Source: Streptomyces coeruleorubidus
GTDB taxonomy: Bacteria; Actinomycetota; Actinomycetes; Streptomycetales; Streptomycetaceae
Assembly (NCBI RefSeq): GCF_028885415.1
Contig: NZ_CP118527.1
Location: forward strand, 1,426,001 to 1,490,000
Length of the DNA stretch: 64,000 nt
Direction: 5' to 3'
The notes under the pieces are model-generated. The model did no database searches and was not told the origin of the DNA. It saw nothing but the letters and a program-made list of their open reading frames with translations. The position numbers and the translations under genes are program-made. Shown one piece after another: positions 60,709 to 64,000 of the stretch (positions are counted from its first letter, which is position 1; every line of letters starts with the position of its first letter).

Positions 60709-61935
60709 CGTCGTATGCCGGTTGGCGGGTGCGGGTGCGCTGTGGCTGGTCGCGCAGTTCCCCGCGCCCCCAAGGGGGCGCCCCAACGCACCGTCCAGAT
60801 CGGACCACAGGTCCTCCACGTCCTCCAAGCCCACCGACACGCGCAGCAGCCGGTCGCTCACCCCGGCCCCCCTGCGATCGTCCGCGTCCACGATGCGGTG
60901 GCTGATGGAGGCCGGGTGCTGGATCAGGGTGTCCACACTGCCGAGGCTCACCGCCGGGGTGATGAGGCGGACGCCGGCGATGACCTCGTGGGGGTCGCCG
61001 TGTACCTCGAAGGAGACCATCGCGCCGCCGGTGCGCGGGTAGTGCACGCGGGCCACTCGCGGGTCGGCGGCGAGGCGGTGGGCGAGTTCGGCGGCGTTGG
61101 CGGAGGCGGCCCGTACCCGGACGGGGAGCGTGGACAGGCCGCGCAGCAGCAGATAACCGGCCAGTGGGTGCAGGACGCCGCCCGTGGCGAAGCGGACCTG
61201 CCGCAGTCGTCCCGCGAACTCCTCGTCGCAGGCGACCACGCCCGCCAGCACGTCCCCGTGGCCGCCGAGGTACTTGGTGGCACTGTGCAGCACCAGCCGT
61301 GCGCCCTGTTCGGCGGGACGCTGGAGCACCGGTGTGGCGAACGTGTTGTCCACGAGCAGTGGCACCGAGCCGCAGGCGTGTGCGACGGCCCGGAGGTCGA
61401 CCTCGGCGAGCGTGGGGTTGGCCGGGGACTCCACGATCACCAGGCCGGTGTCCGGGCGCAGTGCCTGAGCGATTCCGGCCGGGTCGGTCCAGGTCACCTC
61501 CGAGCCCAGCAGCCCGGCGGTCAGCAGATGGTCGCTGCACCCGTAGAGGGGACGCACGGCCACCACGTGCCGCAGTCCCATGGAGGCGCGTACGAGCAGG
61601 ACGGCGCTCAGCGCGGCCATGCCGCTGGCGAACGCGACCGCCGCCCCGGTGCCCTCCAGGCGGGCCAGCGCTGTCTCGAAACGGGCGACGGTCGGGTTGC
61701 CGAGCCGCCCGTACACGGGCGGGCCGTCCGGGTCCGCGCCGGTGGCCGCGAAGGCGTCGATCCGGGCCGCCTCGCCGCGGCTGTCGTACGAGGGGTAGGT
61801 GGTGGACAGGTCGATCGGCGGGGCGTGCAGCCCCTGCCGGGCGAGGTCGTCCCGCCCGGCGTGGACGGCCTCGGTGGCGAGTGCTCTCGGTGCGGTGCGT
61901 ACGTCGGCGTGGGCGCCCATGCTCGCTGTGTCCAT
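60697..61935 (-). CDS. Cys/Met metabolism PLP enzyme (cystathionine gamma-lyase-like) with repeat-derived tail
   Basis: This 412-residue trans-sulfuration-family enzyme has YGRLGNPTVARFETALARLE, the PLP region LLVDNTFATPVL and the Schiff-base Lys in LHSATKYLGGHGD. RGLSTLPVRV and SLGSVDTLIQHPASISH follow. Substrate could be cystathionine, homocysteine or methionine. The final 30 or so residues (PLGGAGNCATSHSAPAPANR) are encoded by a dispersed Streptomyces repeat, not by family sequence. It is divergent from an Lrp gene that likely regulates it. ATG at 61935; an inner ATG at 61920 is possible. Confidence 0.88.
   Translation of the reverse strand: MDTASMGAHADVRTAPRALATEAVHAGRDDLARQGLHAPPIDLSTTYPSYDSRGEAARIDAFAATGADPDGPPVYGRLGNPTVARFETALARLEGTGAAVAFASGMAALSAVLLVRASMGLRHVVAVRPLYGCSDHLLTAGLLGSEVTWTDPAGIAQALRPDTGLVIVESPANPTLAEVDLRAVAHACGSVPLLVDNTFATPVLQRPAEQGARLVLHSATKYLGGHGDVLAGVVACDEEFAGRLRQVRFATGGVLHPLAGYLLLRGLSTLPVRVRAASANAAELAHRLAADPRVARVHYPRTGGAMVSFEVHGDPHEVIAGVRLITPAVSLGSVDTLIQHPASISHRIVDADDRRGAGVSDRLLRVSVGLEDVEDLWSDLDGALGRPLGGAGNCATSHSAPAPANRHTTLRR
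60724..60784 (-). repeat. Dispersed Streptomyces repeat inside the PLP-enzyme gene
   Basis: Read on the minus strand it runs GGGGCGCCCCCTTGGGGGCG, then CGGGGAACTGCGCGACCAGC, then CACAGCGCACCCGCACCC and GCC. It is the same element as at 52830-52906 in the opposite direction. Here it is translated as the C-terminal tail of the enzyme. Confidence 0.65.
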
Positions 61936-61994
61936 GACGGAAGGGTGAACACCGACCGGGTCCGAGGGCGGGAAGCCCGTGCTACGTTCGACCG

Positions 61995-62486
61995 ATGGCT
62001 GAATCTGTCGTACTGGACCCGGTGGATCTCCACCTGCTGCGGCTGTTGCAGAACGACGCCCGGACGACGTACCGGGATCTCGCCGCGCAGGTCGGGGTGG
62101 CGCCGTCGACCTGTCTGGACCGGGTGACCCGGCTGCGCCGCTCCGGCGTGATCCTCGGGCACCGGCTGGAGCTGGATCCGGCCAAGCTGGGGCGAGGGCT
62201 GGAGGCCCTGCTGTCGGTGCAGGTCAGGCCGCACCGGCGGGAGCTGGTCGGGCCGTTCGTGGAGCGGATCCGCGCCCTGCCGGAGTCGCGGACCGTCTTC
62301 CACCTGACCGGACCGGACGACTACCTCGTCCATGTCGCGGTCGCCGACATGGCCGACCTTCAGCGGCTCGTGCTGGACGGGTTCACCTCGCGGCGGGAGG
62401 TGGCACGGGTGGAGACCCGGCTGATCTTCCAGCAGTGGGAGTGCGGGCCGCTGTTGCCGCCTTCGCCCTCGGCTCAATCCACGTGA
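61995..62486 (+). CDS. Lrp/AsnC-family regulator of the divergent PLP enzyme
   Basis: This 163-residue protein has an N-terminal winged helix (LDPVDLHLLRLLQNDARTTY, VGVAPSTCLDRVTRLRRSG) and a RAM domain (LLSVQVRPHRRE, VFHLTGPDDYLVHVAV). It is divergent from the cystathionine-lyase-like gene across 59 bases, a standard Lrp-target arrangement for sulfur amino acid genes. I see no clear palindrome in the short gap. The effector is probably an amino acid. Confidence 0.9.
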   Translation: MAESVVLDPVDLHLLRLLQNDARTTYRDLAAQVGVAPSTCLDRVTRLRRSGVILGHRLELDPAKLGRGLEALLSVQVRPHRRELVGPFVERIRALPESRTVFHLTGPDDYLVHVAVADMADLQRLVLDGFTSRREVARVETRLIFQQWECGPLLPPSPSAQST

Positions 62487-62518
62487 CGCGCGCCGCACGT
62501 CGTACCAGGATGGACCGC

Positions 62519-64000
62519 ATGTCTGAGATCAAGAGCCCGCTGCCCCGTGAGGTCGCCGACGCGTACGTCGACGAGCTCGTCGCCCTCGACCCGATCACCG
62601 GCACGTTCCTCGGCGTCAAGGAGAGTTCGAGCAGGCTGCCCGACACCTCGCCCGCGGGCCAGGAGGCGTTCGCGGAGCTGGCGCGCCGGACGCTGGCCCG
62701 GCTGGACGAGGCGGAGCGGCTGCCCGGCGCGGACAGCGACATCGAGCGCCGGTGCGCTCGGCTGCTGCGTGAGCGGCTCAACGCCGAACTCGGCGTCCAC
62801 GAGGCCGAGGAGGGTCTGCGTTCCGTCAGCAACCTGAGCTCCATCGCCCATGCGGTGCGGCAGGTGTTCACCGTGACGCCGGCGCAGTCGGAGGAGGACT
62901 GGGCGGCGATCGCCGAGCGGCTGCGCGCGGTCCCGGCCGCGCTTGAGGGGTACCGCCAGTCCCTGGCGCTCGGCCTGGAGCGGAAGCTGTACGGCGGGCC
63001 GCGTGCCACGGCCACGTTCGTGGAGCAGCTCGGCGAGTGGGCGGACGCCGACGGCGAGGGCCGTGGCTGGTTCGAGACCTACGCGGCCGCCGGACCCGAG
63101 GCGCTGCGGTCCGAGCTGGACACGGCGGCCCGCTCGGCCACCGAGGCGGTTCTGCGGCTGCGCGACTGGATGCGGGACGTGTACGCACCGGCGATCGAGG
63201 GCACGCCGGACGTGGTGGGCCGCGAGCGGTACGCGCGCTGGGTGCGCTACTACAACGGCACGGATCTCGACCTGGACGAGGCGTACGCGTACGGCTGGTC
63301 CGAGTACAACCGCCTCCTCGGCGAGATGAAGACGGAGGCCGAGAAGATCCTGCCGGGTGCCGCCACACCGTGGGTGGCGCTGGCGCACCTGGACGAGCAC
63401 GGCACGCACATCGAGGGCGTCGACGAGGTCCGCGACTGGTTGCAGTCCCTGATGGACGAGGCGATCGACGCGCTCGACGGCACCCACTTCGACCTGGCCG
63501 AGCGGGTGCGCAGGGTGGAGTCGCGCATCGCCCCTCCGGGCAGCGCCGCGGCCCCGTACTACACACCGCCCTCGGACGACTTCACGCGCCCGGGCTGCAC
63601 CTGGCTGCCGACCATGGGCGAGACACGCTTCCCCGTCTACGACCTGGTGTCGACCTGGTACCACGAGGGTGTGCCCGGCCACCATCTCCAGCTGGCCCAG
63701 TGGAAGCACGTGGCGGAGAACCTCTCCCGCTACCAGGCGAGTGTCGGCATGGTGAGCGCCAACGCCGAGGGCTGGGCCCTGTACGCCGAGCGGCTGATGG
63801 ACGAACTGGGCTTCCTGACGGACCCGGAGCGCCGGCTCGGTTACCTGGACGCGCAGATGATGCGTGCCGTCCGCGTCATCATCGACATCGGTATGCACCT
63901 GGAGCTGACGATCCCCGACGACTCCCCCTTCCACCCGGGCGAGCGCTGGACGCCCGAGCTGGCGCAGGAGTTCTTCGGCTCGCACAGCAGCCGGCCCGCG
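62519..64000 (+). CDS. DUF885 family protein (putative metallopeptidase), 3' end missing
   Basis: The visible 494 residues belong to DUF885, a family of zinc-peptidase-like proteins. The likely zinc site is in WYHEGVPGHHLQLA near residue 385. Other family marks are LDPITGTFLG at the N-terminus and NAEGWALYAERLMDELGF. There is no signal peptide. The ATG at 62519 has AGGA eight bases upstream; an in-frame ATG at 62510 is possible. The C-terminus lies beyond the window. Enzyme activity is assumed from the HExxHH-like motif. Confidence 0.88.
   Translation, partial: MSEIKSPLPREVADAYVDELVALDPITGTFLGVKESSSRLPDTSPAGQEAFAELARRTLARLDEAERLPGADSDIERRCARLLRERLNAELGVHEAEEGLRSVSNLSSIAHAVRQVFTVTPAQSEEDWAAIAERLRAVPAALEGYRQSLALGLERKLYGGPRATATFVEQLGEWADADGEGRGWFETYAAAGPEALRSELDTAARSATEAVLRLRDWMRDVYAPAIEGTPDVVGRERYARWVRYYNGTDLDLDEAYAYGWSEYNRLLGEMKTEAEKILPGAATPWVALAHLDEHGTHIEGVDEVRDWLQSLMDEAIDALDGTHFDLAERVRRVESRIAPPGSAAAPYYTPPSDDFTRPGCTWLPTMGETRFPVYDLVSTWYHEGVPGHHLQLAQWKHVAENLSRYQASVGMVSANAEGWALYAERLMDELGFLTDPERRLGYLDAQMMRAVRVIIDIGMHLELTIPDDSPFHPGERWTPELAQEFFGSHSSRPA

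Overview
The window is GC-rich, densely coded actinobacterial DNA, almost certainly a Streptomyces chromosome. The evidence is the strong third-position GC bias, GTG/TTG starts with AGGAGG-type ribosome sites, and typical Streptomyces families: DUF397 with XRE-DUF5753, SpoIIE phosphatases, an ECF41 sigma factor, a PHO box, a c-di-AMP riboswitch on a cell-wall hydrolase, and dispersed Streptomyces repeats. From memory, the ureABCFGD - bioFBAD - purB order matches the left-central part of the S. coelicolor chromosome. I saw no tRNA, rRNA, CRISPR array, insertion sequence or prophage.

Layout. 1-3.5 kb (minus): a LytTR regulator, a DUF485 protein, an ActP-like carboxylate symporter and a LytS-type kinase in one operon. 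3.7-6.4 kb (plus): an Lrp regulator, a guanidino-modifying hydrolase and ornithine aminotransferase, together an arginine-to-glutamate-semialdehyde route. 6.6-13 kb: two SpoIIE/PP2C phosphatases, an RpiB-like isomerase, a PlsC acyltransferase and an SDR reductase. 12.9-17.5 kb (minus): the urease operon ureABCFGD without ureE. 17.7-21 kb: a TetR/membrane-protein pair, an orphan YefM-type antitoxin, and a ClpP paralogue lacking its catalytic serine followed by a small partner gene. 21.2-24.2 kb: a c-di-AMP riboswitch and NlpC/P60 hydrolase, a DUF6328 membrane protein and a LysE/LysR pair. 24.2-26 kb: an RsbW-like ATPase divergent from an XRE/DUF397 pair (WhiJ-like). 26-30.5 kb: biotin genes bioF and bioB-bioA-bioD, divergent.

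30.5-38.7 kb: class A beta-lactamase with a VanJ-like membrane phosphatase and a methyltransferase, a Fic-like/RHH toxin-antitoxin pair, a MacB/FtsX-type ABC exporter, an F420-type oxidoreductase and a GNAT enzyme. 38.7-42 kb: a TetR regulator, an AtzE/AtzG-like amidase pair and a divergent metallo-hydrolase, tied together by three copies of one operator-like sequence. 42-47.9 kb: two CNNM/CorC transporters, an SGNH hydrolase, purB and mug. 48-51.6 kb: an ABC-2 exporter divergent from a two-component system. 51.7-53.8 kb: a frameshifted ROK gene and a DasR-like GntR regulator with a dre-like site. 53.9-57.6 kb: an ECF41 sigma factor, an alpha/beta hydrolase, a small hypothetical protein and a MocR regulator. 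57.6-64 kb: a Tat-exported PhoD-like phosphatase behind a PHO box, an ACT-GNAT fusion, a Cys/Met-metabolism PLP enzyme with a divergent Lrp regulator, and a truncated DUF885 protein.

Two themes recur. Many enzymes sit beside or opposite their likely regulator, with a palindrome between them. Dispersed Streptomyces repeats have also entered coding sequence, once inside the DUF485 protein and once as the tail of the PLP enzyme.
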